A stretch of 46,572 nt of DNA, from assembly GCA_026394075.1 (NCBI GenBank), contig JAPKYX010000271.1, forward strand, positions 1-46,572. The letters run 5' to 3'. The notes beneath the pieces are model-generated. The model worked only from the letters and a program-made list of their open reading frames with translations, had not been told where the DNA came from and made no database searches. Positions 26,988 to 34,650 of this stretch are shown piece after piece. This DNA comes from Acidobacteriota bacterium. Lineage in GTDB: Bacteria; Acidobacteriota; Terriglobia; Bryobacterales; Bryobacteraceae. The stretch's first letter is position 1; every line of letters begins with the position of its first letter. The translations under genes and the position numbers were made by a program.

Positions 26988-26998
26988 CCGGACTCCCC

Positions 26999-29140
26999 AT
27001 GAAGCCCTATATCGCTTACATCCTCATCACGCTGAAGTTGACCTGGCGCGACCGCATGGTCGTCTTCTTCAACTACATGTTCCCGATGGTCTTCTTCTTC
27101 CTGTTTGCCTACCTCAACAAGGCGGAACAGGGCGGGGCGATCAACACTGTCTATGCCAGCGTGCTGGTGATCGGCATTCTGGGCAACGGCTTCTTTGGTG
27201 GTGGAATCCGCGCCGTGGTGGAGCGGGAACAGAACATCCTGCGCCGCTTCAAAGTGGCGCCCATTACGCCCGCGCCGATTCTGGTGTCCGCCATCGTGGT
27301 CGGACTGATCAATTTTCTGCCCTCGGCGCTGATCATGTTTGCCATCGCGCACTTTCAATACGGCATGCGCGTGCCCACGCACTGGTTGTCGGCCCTGGTG
27401 CTGACCATCATCGCCACCGTCGCCTTCCGGGCCTTGGGGCAGATCATCGCCTCGGTGGCCAATTCGATGGCCGAAAGCCAGATCATCATCCAGACGCTCT
27501 ATTTCCCGATGATGTTCCTGTCCGGCGCCACCTTCCCGATCAGCATGTTCCCGGACTGGCTCCAGATTGTCACGCAGTTCATCCCGGCCACGCACCTCTA
27601 CAACGGCATGCAGGACATCCTCATCCGCGGCAGTTCGCTGGGCGACGTCTGGCAGTCGGCTGTGGCGCTGATTCTCACCACCGCGCTGGGCATGTTCATC
27701 TCGATGAAGCTGTTCCGTTGGGAGAAGGACGAGAAGTTGCAGGGCAGCGCCAAGCTGTGGATTCTGGCCGTGATGGCACCGTTCTTCCTGGTGGGCATGT
27801 GGCAGGCCTATAGCAAAGACAATCTGGTGAAATCGAAGGAAGCCAACCGCCTGCTGCGCCGTAGCCGCTCCCTGCTGATTGAGCATGCCCGCCTGTTTGT
27901 GGGCGACGGCAAGATCATCGAATCGGGCGCGGTGCTGATCCGCGATGGCAAAATCGCGCAGGTCTTTTCCGGAGCAGTGCCCGATTCCAAACTGCTGCGG
28001 GCCGAAGTGATTGAGGGCCAGGGCAAGACGCTGCTGCCCGGCTTGATCGACAGCCAAGTCTTTCTCTCCGCCCCGGGCGGCATCTACGAGAAGCGGGAAG
28101 ACTTCATGAAGAAGGACTCGATCTCCCGCCCGCTGGCCGCCTACCTGTTCGCCGGCGTCACGTCCGTGCTGAGCGGTGGCGAGGCAATGGACTCGATCGA
28201 GCGGGAATCGCAAAAGATCACCCGTGGTGAGCGTCTGGGCACCGAAGTTCACTACACCGGTCCCTTGTTCACCACCAAGGACGGCCCCGGCACCGAAGGT
28301 TTCCGCTTCCTGCCCGCGAACGTTCGCGAGACGATGCTGGCCCAGTTCACCCGCACTCCCTCGAGCGCTGCCGAGGCCAAGCAGATGGTGCGGGCGCTGA
28401 AAGCCGCCGGCGTAGTCGCCATCAAGGCCGCGGTGCTCGACACGGGGTATCTCAGCGCCATCGCGGAAGAAGCGCGAGCTCAGAAGCTGCCGCTGATGGT
28501 GATGACCAGCGATTCGACGCAGGTGCTGGAAGCCGTCAATGCCGGGGCGGCGGTAATTTTGAGTGGGTCGGGCAAGGATCGCATTCCGGATGAGACCTGG
28601 AAGAAGATGGTCGACAAGAAGATCGCCTACATGCCGCTGCTGGCAGTGCGTGAAGGGCAGAGTGGCAACCTGGAACTGCTGGACCGCTCACTCGTCCAGC
28701 AGATTGGCCCGCCCGATCTGATCGCCGCCACCAAGAAGCGGCTGGGGCCCCTGGGCAGCTCCGCCGCCGCTGAAAAGCTGCTGGCTATCCCGGCCGACAA
28801 CCTCCGCCGGGCCTATGGAGCGGGCGTCCAGGTGCTGGCTGGTTCGGGCGCGGGCAGCTTGCTCGTTTTCCATGGCGCCGGCATCCAGCGCGAACTGCAA
28901 CTTTGGGTAAACGCTGGCCTGCCCACGCATGCCGCACTCCAGGCCGCCACCTCAGACGCCGCCGCTCTGTTGGGTATCGCCAACCGGACGGGTGCCATCC
29001 GCGCCAACCTGGAAGCATCGCTCCTGCTGGTCAATGGCAACCCTCTGCAACGCATCGAGGCGCTGGAGGAGATTTCGCTGATCATCCTAAAAGGCGAACG
29101 CGTCGTCCGTGGTGACCTGCTGAACCCCGAAGAGAACTAG
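26999..29140 (+). CDS. ABC-2 permease fused to a degenerate amidohydrolase-like domain
   Basis: A 713-residue fusion. Residues 1-240 are an ABC-2 permease with about six membrane segments and the conserved FPMMFLSGATFPISMFPDWLQ stretch (169-189). A seventh segment at 253-270 follows, which would place the C-terminal part in the periplasm. Residues 290-713 follow the amidohydrolase superfamily layout (RDGKIAQV, KTLLPGLID, ALQAATSDAAALLGI, NPLQRIEAL). However, the HxH metal motif is QVF (353-355), the usual GSDAG is GSGAG (Gly617), and the two later histidines are replaced. Only Lys476 remains. It is probably a non-catalytic binding domain serving the exporter. The ATG at 26999 follows the ATPase stop by 11 bases. 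Confidence 0.85.
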   Translation: MKPYIAYILITLKLTWRDRMVVFFNYMFPMVFFFLFAYLNKAEQGGAINTVYASVLVIGILGNGFFGGGIRAVVEREQNILRRFKVAPITPAPILVSAIVVGLINFLPSALIMFAIAHFQYGMRVPTHWLSALVLTIIATVAFRALGQIIASVANSMAESQIIIQTLYFPMMFLSGATFPISMFPDWLQIVTQFIPATHLYNGMQDILIRGSSLGDVWQSAVALILTTALGMFISMKLFRWEKDEKLQGSAKLWILAVMAPFFLVGMWQAYSKDNLVKSKEANRLLRRSRSLLIEHARLFVGDGKIIESGAVLIRDGKIAQVFSGAVPDSKLLRAEVIEGQGKTLLPGLIDSQVFLSAPGGIYEKREDFMKKDSISRPLAAYLFAGVTSVLSGGEAMDSIERESQKITRGERLGTEVHYTGPLFTTKDGPGTEGFRFLPANVRETMLAQFTRTPSSAAEAKQMVRALKAAGVVAIKAAVLDTGYLSAIAEEARAQKLPLMVMTSDSTQVLEAVNAGAAVILSGSGKDRIPDETWKKMVDKKIAYMPLLAVREGQSGNLELLDRSLVQQIGPPDLIAATKKRLGPLGSSAAAEKLLAIPADNLRRAYGAGVQVLAGSGAGSLLVFHGAGIQRELQLWVNAGLPTHAALQAATSDAAALLGIANRTGAIRANLEASLLLVNGNPLQRIEALEEISLIILKGERVVRGDLLNPEEN

Positions 29141-29164
29141 GACCCTGAGCGGATGATTTTCGCC

Positions 29165-29194
29165 CCAGCCCCATGCGTCAGCTTGGGGCTTTTT
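29165..29194 (+). terminator. Terminator of the ABC operon, left arm of a perfect inverted repeat
   Basis: AGCCCC (29167-29172) pairs with GGGGCT (29185-29190), followed by TTTT. The whole 27-base unit 29165-29191 recurs in perfect reverse complement at 29252-29278. Confidence 0.75.
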
Positions 29195-29251
29195 CGGGCG
29201 GCTGAAGAAGCCTCAAGTTGAGGTACGGAGCGGATATCCGGGGCCCAAAAG

Positions 29252-29278
29252 AAGCCCCAAGCTGACGCATGGGGCTGG
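29252..29278 (-). terminator. Terminator-like copy facing the rhomboid gene, right arm of the inverted repeat
   Basis: It is the exact reverse complement of 29165-29191. On the minus strand it forms the same hairpin, ending CTTCTTTTGGG, so it would stop transcription coming from the rhomboid gene. The two copies are separated by 60 bases. Confidence 0.65.
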
Positions 29279-29289
29279 TGGGCCGTGGC

Positions 29290-30096
29290 CTAGGACGAGA
29301 TCGCCAGAAACTTCAGGAACATCCGGCCGAACGCCAGCAGCGTGATGGCCAGGCAGATCCCCGCGGCGACGCGCCACAGTGTATCGCGGCGGTCGACAAA
29401 AGCACTCGGGAAGCCCGCCAGGTACGACGCGCCAAACCCCGCCGCCAAGCCGCCCAAGTGGGCTGCCATGTCGATGCCGGGGAGCACGCTCATGACCAGG
29501 CCGAACACGGCCCAACGCGTGTACATGCCGCGGATCTGCTCGCCCAGGCTGCTGCGATCGTGGACGCCCAGCGCGATCATCACCCCAATCAGTCCAAAAA
29601 TGCCAGCCGAGGAGCCGACCGATGGATGATTGCTCCACACGCCGCTCAGCAGGAAGCCGCCAATGGTGGACACGAAGTAGAAGAAGATCAATTTGTGGGT
29701 GCCGTACAGCTCCTCCACCTGTGCGCCCAGGTCAAACAGCGCCCATGAATTCATCATGATGTGGAAGACGTCACCGTGGAAGAAACCGGCCGTGATGGGA
29801 CGCCACCATTCCCCCATCCGGAACACCACCGGTCCATACATCGCTCCGGCCATCGACAACGCCCGCCCGGCCTCCGTCAGGCTCGAGGCCAGAAGCAGCG
29901 CCATGTTCACGAACAAAATCATGGCGGTGGTGAAGCGGGCTTGCGGGATAAATCCGGCAATCGTGCCGCCGATATCCGGCCGGCGGGAGACCGCGCGGGG
30001 CCCGATCTCGGCCTCACAATAAGGGCAAACGCGATCCGCCGTGCTGACGAAAGCACGGCAACTGGGGCACATCCGGCGGGATTCCACTTCCTTCAT
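29290..30096 (-). CDS. Rhomboid intramembrane serine protease with N-terminal zinc ribbon
   Basis: A 268-residue membrane protease that cleaves transmembrane substrates. Residues 10-27 form a zinc ribbon with two CxxC pairs (CPSC, CPYC). Six or seven membrane helices follow. The catalytic serine is Ser162 in GSSAG and the histidine is His211 in AAHLGGL, with the supporting HxxxN motif His111/Asn115, so the Ser-His dyad is complete. The start at 30096 keeps the zinc ribbon near the N-terminus; the open frame extends 8 codons further. It is convergent with the ABC operon, and the twin terminators lie between them. Substrate unknown. Confidence 0.92.
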   Translation of the reverse strand: MKEVESRRMCPSCRAFVSTADRVCPYCEAEIGPRAVSRRPDIGGTIAGFIPQARFTTAMILFVNMALLLASSLTEAGRALSMAGAMYGPVVFRMGEWWRPITAGFFHGDVFHIMMNSWALFDLGAQVEELYGTHKLIFFYFVSTIGGFLLSGVWSNHPSVGSSAGIFGLIGVMIALGVHDRSSLGEQIRGMYTRWAVFGLVMSVLPGIDMAAHLGGLAAGFGASYLAGFPSAFVDRRDTLWRVAAGICLAITLLAFGRMFLKFLAISS

Positions 30097-30128
30097 TCTA
30101 ACCTGCCGGTGGCAGGCCAAAGCCCAAC

Positions 30129-30137
30129 TGATACAAT
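30129..30137 (+). promoter_or_regulatory. Extended -10 box of the class II aldolase gene
   Basis: TGATACAAT lies 8 bases before the start codon at 30146, leaving almost no untranslated leader. It is identical to the box at 4612-4620. Confidence 0.45.
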
Positions 30138-30145
30138 GACATTGG

Positions 30146-30928
30146 ATGATGCGGACACTGGAGGAGTTGAAAAAAGATATCGTCGAAATTGGGCGCCTGG
30201 CCTATCAGAAGGGCTGGGTGGCGGCCAATGACGGCAATTTCTCCGTCCGGTTGGACGACAACACCATTCTCTGTACGCCCACCATGATCTCCAAGGGCAT
30301 GATGACGCCCGACGATCTGATCATCGTGAACATGGACGGCCACAAGGTCTCAGGCCGCGGCGAACGGACCAGTGAGATCGCCATGCACTTGACGATCTAC
30401 AGCATGCGGCCGGATATCGGTGGGGTCGTTCACGTCCATCCGCCGGTGGCCACGGGCTTTGCGGTGGCGGGCAAGCCGCTGAACCGGGCGGTGTTGCCGG
30501 AGGTGATCATCTCGTTGGGGTCGGTGCCGCTGGCCGAATACGGCCTTCCCGGAACGCCCGCCCTGACCGCCGGCATGATTCCGCTGATCCCCGACTACGA
30601 TGCTCTGCTGATGGCCAGCCACGGCGCCGTCTGCTACGGCCGTACGGTGTGGGATGCCTTCTTCAAGATGGAGACCGTGGAGCATTTCGCCCGCATCAAT
30701 CTGGTGGCGGAACTGTTGGGTGGCCCACGCTTGTTGCCGCGCGGCGAAGTGGAAAAGCTGTTTGAGTCCCGCAGCCGCTACGGCATCAGCTCCAACGCCC
30801 GCATGCAGCCGGGCAATCCCATCGTGGCCGAAGATACCGCCGCCGCCCCGGAACTTCCCGCTGGCGTATCCCGCGAGGCGCTGCTGGCGCTGATCGACGA
30901 AGCCCTGATGTCGCGCAGCCGGTCTTAA
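30146..30928 (+). CDS. Class II aldolase/adducin family protein
   Basis: A 260-residue protein of the class II aldolase family, zinc enzymes that cleave sugar phosphates such as L-fuculose 1-phosphate or L-ribulose 5-phosphate derivatives. The metal site is complete: His96 and His98 in HVHPP and His159 in ASHGAV, with Glu77 in SEIAMHL as the catalytic acid. AANDGNFSVR (27-36) and TPTMISKG bind phosphate. The last 50 residues form an extension not required for the fold. Its stop codon overlaps the end of the convergent membrane protein gene by 4 bases. A kinase or isomerase partner is not adjacent, so the sugar is unknown. Confidence 0.9.
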   Translation: MMRTLEELKKDIVEIGRLAYQKGWVAANDGNFSVRLDDNTILCTPTMISKGMMTPDDLIIVNMDGHKVSGRGERTSEIAMHLTIYSMRPDIGGVVHVHPPVATGFAVAGKPLNRAVLPEVIISLGSVPLAEYGLPGTPALTAGMIPLIPDYDALLMASHGAVCYGRTVWDAFFKMETVEHFARINLVAELLGGPRLLPRGEVEKLFESRSRYGISSNARMQPGNPIVAEDTAAAPELPAGVSREALLALIDEALMSRSRS

Positions 30929-31557
30929 TCGGGGTTGCTGCTGGAAGAACGCCGGCGGAGCGCCGGGACGCCCGGCAACTCCAGCTCATCACCGCTGCTT
31001 GAACTCGAGCCACGGCGGCGCTGACGGCTGACCACCAGATTCCCCGCCAACCCCAGTCCGATCAGCAACTTTACGATCTCCAGCGCCGAATACGTGGTGT
31101 GCCATGTCTTCAACTGGTCACGCAGCAGGTTCGGTACGTCACGCGGGACAAAGTCCACTTCCCGGCCCAAACCAATAATTGGCGGCAGGACAAAAAACTG
31201 GGCGGTGGCCACCAGAGCGACCATCGCCAAAGTCATTCCCATGGCCAGCTTGCTTCCCCCTGATCCGAACAGCAGGATCGAGAACAGGATTAACCCCAGG
31301 CCCAGTTGGGCCAAACCCCAATTCTCAAAATAGAAGCGGTTCTGTTCCGCCACGTGATGCCGCAGAAACAGAGATGCCTCGCCCTTGCCGCCCAGCCGCT
31401 TCACCATGTCCTGGGCCATGCTGGAGGTGCTGCGATTCGCGGGCTCTTCCAGAACCGCTTCTACTGACCGGAAGTTGAAGATAGCCACGGCGGTCATAAA
31501 GACTGATCCGCCAAACCAGATTCCTAACAGGATGCAAGCAAGTCGACGAGTATGCAT
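30925..31557 (-). CDS. Integral membrane protein of unknown function (DUF4149-like)
   Basis: A 210-residue protein with four hydrophobic segments (about 7-27, 82-98, 105-125 and 160-175), the arrangement of small DUF4149-type membrane proteins; this likeness is tentative. The C-terminal 35 residues are Arg/Ser-rich and cytoplasmic in the predicted topology. It lies 3 bases downstream of the deacetylase-like gene on the same strand, which implies co-transcription. Function is not recognised. Confidence 0.6.
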   Translation of the reverse strand: MHTRRLACILLGIWFGGSVFMTAVAIFNFRSVEAVLEEPANRSTSSMAQDMVKRLGGKGEASLFLRHHVAEQNRFYFENWGLAQLGLGLILFSILLFGSGGSKLAMGMTLAMVALVATAQFFVLPPIIGLGREVDFVPRDVPNLLRDQLKTWHTTYSALEIVKLLIGLGLAGNLVVSRQRRRGSSSSSGDELELPGVPALRRRSSSSNPD

Positions 31558-31560
31558 TCG

Positions 31561-32961
31561 TTAGCGTGATTGTCTCATTCCGGCGGCCTTCAGCGTGGCC
31601 GGCTTAATGGTCCAGGCCTCCAGCCGGCCCAGATCATACAGCTCCGGCGCGCAGAAGCCTTCCGGATGGATCACCCAATTGTAGTGACGGCAGGCGTCGG
31701 TGGCCACATACTGTTCAAAGGCCAGCACCGCGCGGCGCACCGGCACCGCACCCGCACCATCGGGGGCCTGGGCCATCGTCGCCACGAAGTCACCGATCGA
31801 CAGTGTGTCCGAGTCGACCCACACTTGCGCCGGCAGCTGGCGCTTCTCGCGGATGTGTCGCTTGGCCTGCGCCATGGCGGTTTCCAGTTCCACCCGCGTG
31901 ATCTCGGCGCGCTTCAGCGTCGATTGATGGCGTGCCGCCGGTGAGGCTACTTCACCGGGAACCCCCAGCGCCGCCGCCACCAATTCCGCCGCGGACCACT
32001 TCTCATGCCAGGTCAGGCCAGCCGCCAGAAACGCCCGCGCCTTCTCTGGCGCAAGTGCTGGCGGAGCGGCGGGCTGATAGTGGGTGATCAGCTCGCGAAC
32101 ACTGGTGAAGCGGACGCCAGGCAGCTTCTGGAGCTTCTCCACGTAGGTGTTCAGGATCTGATAGGTCTGCTCGCTGATCTCTTTGTTGCGCAGCTTGGCG
32201 GGCTTCCAATTGGCCCGGGCGGGGTTGGCTCCGCGTGAGAAGTTGACGCCATCCCAAAACTCGGTGGTGACAAACTCATTGGGGTGATACCAGAAGTGCA
32301 GGACGCCGCCGCCTGCTTTCTGCAGTTCCACCACGCGCTCCGCCGCCTTGGCCAGTGTTGGCTCCAGCTTCGCGGGGTCATTGATGTCCACGCGGATGGC
32401 ATTGGGCCCCAGGTTGAACATCCAGAACATTCCGCCGTACCAGAACGGCTGATTGTTCAACCCCACGTGCCGCCCTTCATCCACGTAACTGGGGATACCC
32501 AGTTGCTTCAGCGCGGCATGGGATTGCGGGCCCCAAGAGGACCCTGGCTGTCCGTAGGTGGAAAGCACCTTCACGCCAAAGATGCGCATCACATCGCGCG
32601 CGCCCGGGCCTTCGCGCAACATAAACTCAGTGGCTCCTTCCGCCATGCTGAGCGGCTTCAGATAGACCGCGGGAGTGGGCGGAATGGAGTGGTTGTCGGA
32701 ATGGTAGGCGATGTCATGCCCTTTCAAAGCCTGGATGACATCAAACCGCTTCCGCTGTTCCAACACGCGGGCCTTCTCGCCCACAATCTTGAAGGTGGCC
32801 GTGACGCCGCGCGCCTTCAGGTCTCGCGCCAGGCGCAGGCAGGCATCGTCGTCTTCCGGCGTGATGTAGTCTTCGGTGTCGAACCACAAGACAACGTGTA
32901 CGGTCGGTTCAGCGGCCCACCCGGAGGCGGCCAATCCCAGCAGAAGAAGCAGCAGTGGCAT
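31561..32961 (-). CDS. Exported polysaccharide-deacetylase-like protein
   Basis: A 466-residue protein with a signal peptide (MPLLLLLLGLAASGWAA). Residues 20-300 follow the NodB/carbohydrate esterase 4 TIM-barrel: the acidic cluster WFDTED (Asp28, Glu30, Asp31) and the metal histidines in YHSDNHS (His87, His91). The C-terminal 150 residues look like a separate helical module common in Acidobacteriota homologues. It would act on an extracytoplasmic glycan; no substrate can be named. The ATG at 32961 places the signal peptide at the start and lies only 10 bases from the divergent oxidoreductase start. Confidence 0.75.
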   Translation of the reverse strand: MPLLLLLLGLAASGWAAEPTVHVVLWFDTEDYITPEDDDACLRLARDLKARGVTATFKIVGEKARVLEQRKRFDVIQALKGHDIAYHSDNHSIPPTPAVYLKPLSMAEGATEFMLREGPGARDVMRIFGVKVLSTYGQPGSSWGPQSHAALKQLGIPSYVDEGRHVGLNNQPFWYGGMFWMFNLGPNAIRVDINDPAKLEPTLAKAAERVVELQKAGGGVLHFWYHPNEFVTTEFWDGVNFSRGANPARANWKPAKLRNKEISEQTYQILNTYVEKLQKLPGVRFTSVRELITHYQPAAPPALAPEKARAFLAAGLTWHEKWSAAELVAAALGVPGEVASPAARHQSTLKRAEITRVELETAMAQAKRHIREKRQLPAQVWVDSDTLSIGDFVATMAQAPDGAGAVPVRRAVLAFEQYVATDACRHYNWVIHPEGFCAPELYDLGRLEAWTIKPATLKAAGMRQSR

Positions 32962-32971
32962 AATCCGAAGG

Positions 32972-33997
32972 ATGCCACGAATTGACCTCACCCGGCGGCA
33001 ACTGCTGGGCGCCGCACTCGCGATCCGCCTTCCGCGCAAGATCCGCGTGGCGATTATCGGCGCCGATGGCCACACGGCGGAAGTCACCGATCACCTGCGC
33101 GATCTGCCCGATGTCGAGTTTGCCTGCTATGCGCTCTCCAAGCCCAACCCCAAGTGGAGCGGTGCCAAGCACTACACCGACCACCGCCAAATGCTCGATC
33201 AGGAGAAGCTGGACGTAGTAGCCGTCACCACCGATGATGGCGCGCGCGCAGCGGCGGTGCTGGACTGCGTTTCCCGCAAGCTGAACTTTGTGGCCGAAAA
33301 GCCGCTGGCCCGCACGCGCGAGGACTATGTGCGGATCAAGAAAGCCGTGCTGTCAAGCGGCGTCAAGATGGGCCTGATGCTGCCGCTCCGCTACCGCCCG
33401 CACTTCCTGGCCATGCGCGCCGTGGTCGATTCCGGCGAGATCGGCGAAGTAGTCCAGTTGCAGGGGCAGAAGTCCTACAAGGCGGGTGCCGATTCGGGCT
33501 GGAAGAACCGGGCGGAAAGCTATTCGGGCACCATCCCGTGGGTGGGCATCCACATGATCGACACGATGATGTTTGCCAGCCGCCGCAAGCTGGTGGAGTG
33601 CGCCGCCTTCCAAACGCGCATTGGCTGGCCGGAACTGGGTGTCCGTGAGAACACCGCCTCCGTGCTCTACCGGCTGGACAACCACGGCACCGCGACGCTG
33701 AACTGCGACTATCTGCGCCCGGATAAAGCACCCACGCATGACGACGACCGGCTCCGCGTTGCGGGCACCAAAGGCGTGGTCGAATACCAGGGCTCCACCG
33801 GAGTGATGCTGATGACCGGTACCGCCCCACCGCGCGCGGTCCCGCTGCCGCCGGCCGGGTCACTGTTTGTCGACTACCTGAACGCCACCTACAACAACGC
33901 CACGCCCACGCTTTCGCACGACGAAATCTGGGCGGCCAGTGAAGCGGCCTACGCAGCTCGTGAAGCGGCGCAAAAGGGCGGCTTCGTCAAAATCTAG
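32972..33997 (+). CDS. Gfo/Idh/MocA family oxidoreductase with Tat-like N-terminus
   Basis: A 341-residue member of the same family as the gene at 4639, but only distantly similar. The N-terminus reads LTRRQLLGAALAI, a short Tat-like signal. The dinucleotide fold follows immediately (RVAIIGADGHTAEV), and the EKP motif is in FVAEKPLA. The glycine motif is GADGH rather than the usual GxGxxG, so cofactor binding may be altered. It is divergent from the deacetylase-like gene by 10 bases, so each promoter must lie inside the other coding region. A role in sugar modification next to the deacetylase is plausible but inferred. Confidence 0.85.
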   Translation: MPRIDLTRRQLLGAALAIRLPRKIRVAIIGADGHTAEVTDHLRDLPDVEFACYALSKPNPKWSGAKHYTDHRQMLDQEKLDVVAVTTDDGARAAAVLDCVSRKLNFVAEKPLARTREDYVRIKKAVLSSGVKMGLMLPLRYRPHFLAMRAVVDSGEIGEVVQLQGQKSYKAGADSGWKNRAESYSGTIPWVGIHMIDTMMFASRRKLVECAAFQTRIGWPELGVRENTASVLYRLDNHGTATLNCDYLRPDKAPTHDDDRLRVAGTKGVVEYQGSTGVMLMTGTAPPRAVPLPPAGSLFVDYLNATYNNATPTLSHDEIWAASEAAYAAREAAQKGGFVKI

Positions 33998-34014
33998 CGG
34001 TCAAGATCTAGCCG

Positions 34015-34557
34015 CTAGCGGAACGTCTTGTCGTCGACACGGCTCAGGTCGATGCCGTCGCTCAAGACGCCCAGGGTCACGATGGCGAACGTGAAGACGT
34101 TGGTGCCCGGCTCAATGTGGCCGCCAAACGCTTTGGTCGCATCGGTCATCGTCATGTGCGCGTGTACCTTGCCGTCGATCACGTAGCCATTGATCGAAAC
34201 GATGTCGGCTGGAGTGCTCGAGTCCTTGGTGAAGACATTCTTTGAGGGGAACGTGCGGTTCGACACGGAGTGCACGTGGTAGTTCCTGACCGATCCGATG
34301 CCGGACAGGAACACGGCATTTTTCACCTTCTCCTTTTTCACCATCTCCTCGATCCCGGCCAGCAGGTCGGCCTGATACTTGAACCGCATAATCACGACAC
34401 GCTCAATCTTGCCGGAGACGGCGTAGACGTCGGGCACGTCGGCGCTGACGCCCTTGGCATCCAGTTCCGGCGTGGTGGCCTTTGTCACTTCAGTGCGGAC
34501 AATCTGCGCGGCCGCGGGAAGCGCCAGCAGGGCCGTGAGCAATAGCAGTGCTTGCAT
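34015..34557 (-). CDS. Exported PPC (DUF296) domain protein
   Basis: A 180-residue protein with a signal peptide (MQALLLLTALLALPAAAQ). One PPC/DUF296 domain occupies residues about 45-175. The conserved histidines of the fold are present: His94 and His96 in RNYHVHS, and His132, His134 and His147 in VHAHMTMTD...FGGHI, arranged as in trimeric bacterial PPC proteins that bind zinc. In plants this domain accompanies AT-hook DNA-binding proteins; bacterial forms stand alone. An exported version is unusual. The function is unknown. Confidence 0.82.
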   Translation of the reverse strand: MQALLLLTALLALPAAAQIVRTEVTKATTPELDAKGVSADVPDVYAVSGKIERVVIMRFKYQADLLAGIEEMVKKEKVKNAVFLSGIGSVRNYHVHSVSNRTFPSKNVFTKDSSTPADIVSINGYVIDGKVHAHMTMTDATKAFGGHIEPGTNVFTFAIVTLGVLSDGIDLSRVDDKTFR

Positions 34558-34584
34558 TCAGACACCATATCGCGCCCGGCCCGG

Positions 34585-34623
34585 AAAAGAAAAAGGCCGG
34601 CTACCCGCGAACGGGGCCGGCCT
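34585..34623 (-). terminator. Terminator of the TonB-dependent receptor gene
   Basis: AGGCCGGC (34594-34601) pairs with GCCGGCCT (34616-34623). On the minus strand TTTTTCTTTT follows directly, so it ends the receptor transcript before the PPC-domain gene. Confidence 0.8.
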
Positions 34624-34650
34624 GTTTCACTAACGATGCGAGGTTCCGCG

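Noticed and set aside
26885-26998. N-terminal extension of the ABC permease
   Set aside because: It overlaps the ATPase gene in another frame and is Arg-rich; the ATG at 26999 starts directly before the first membrane segment.
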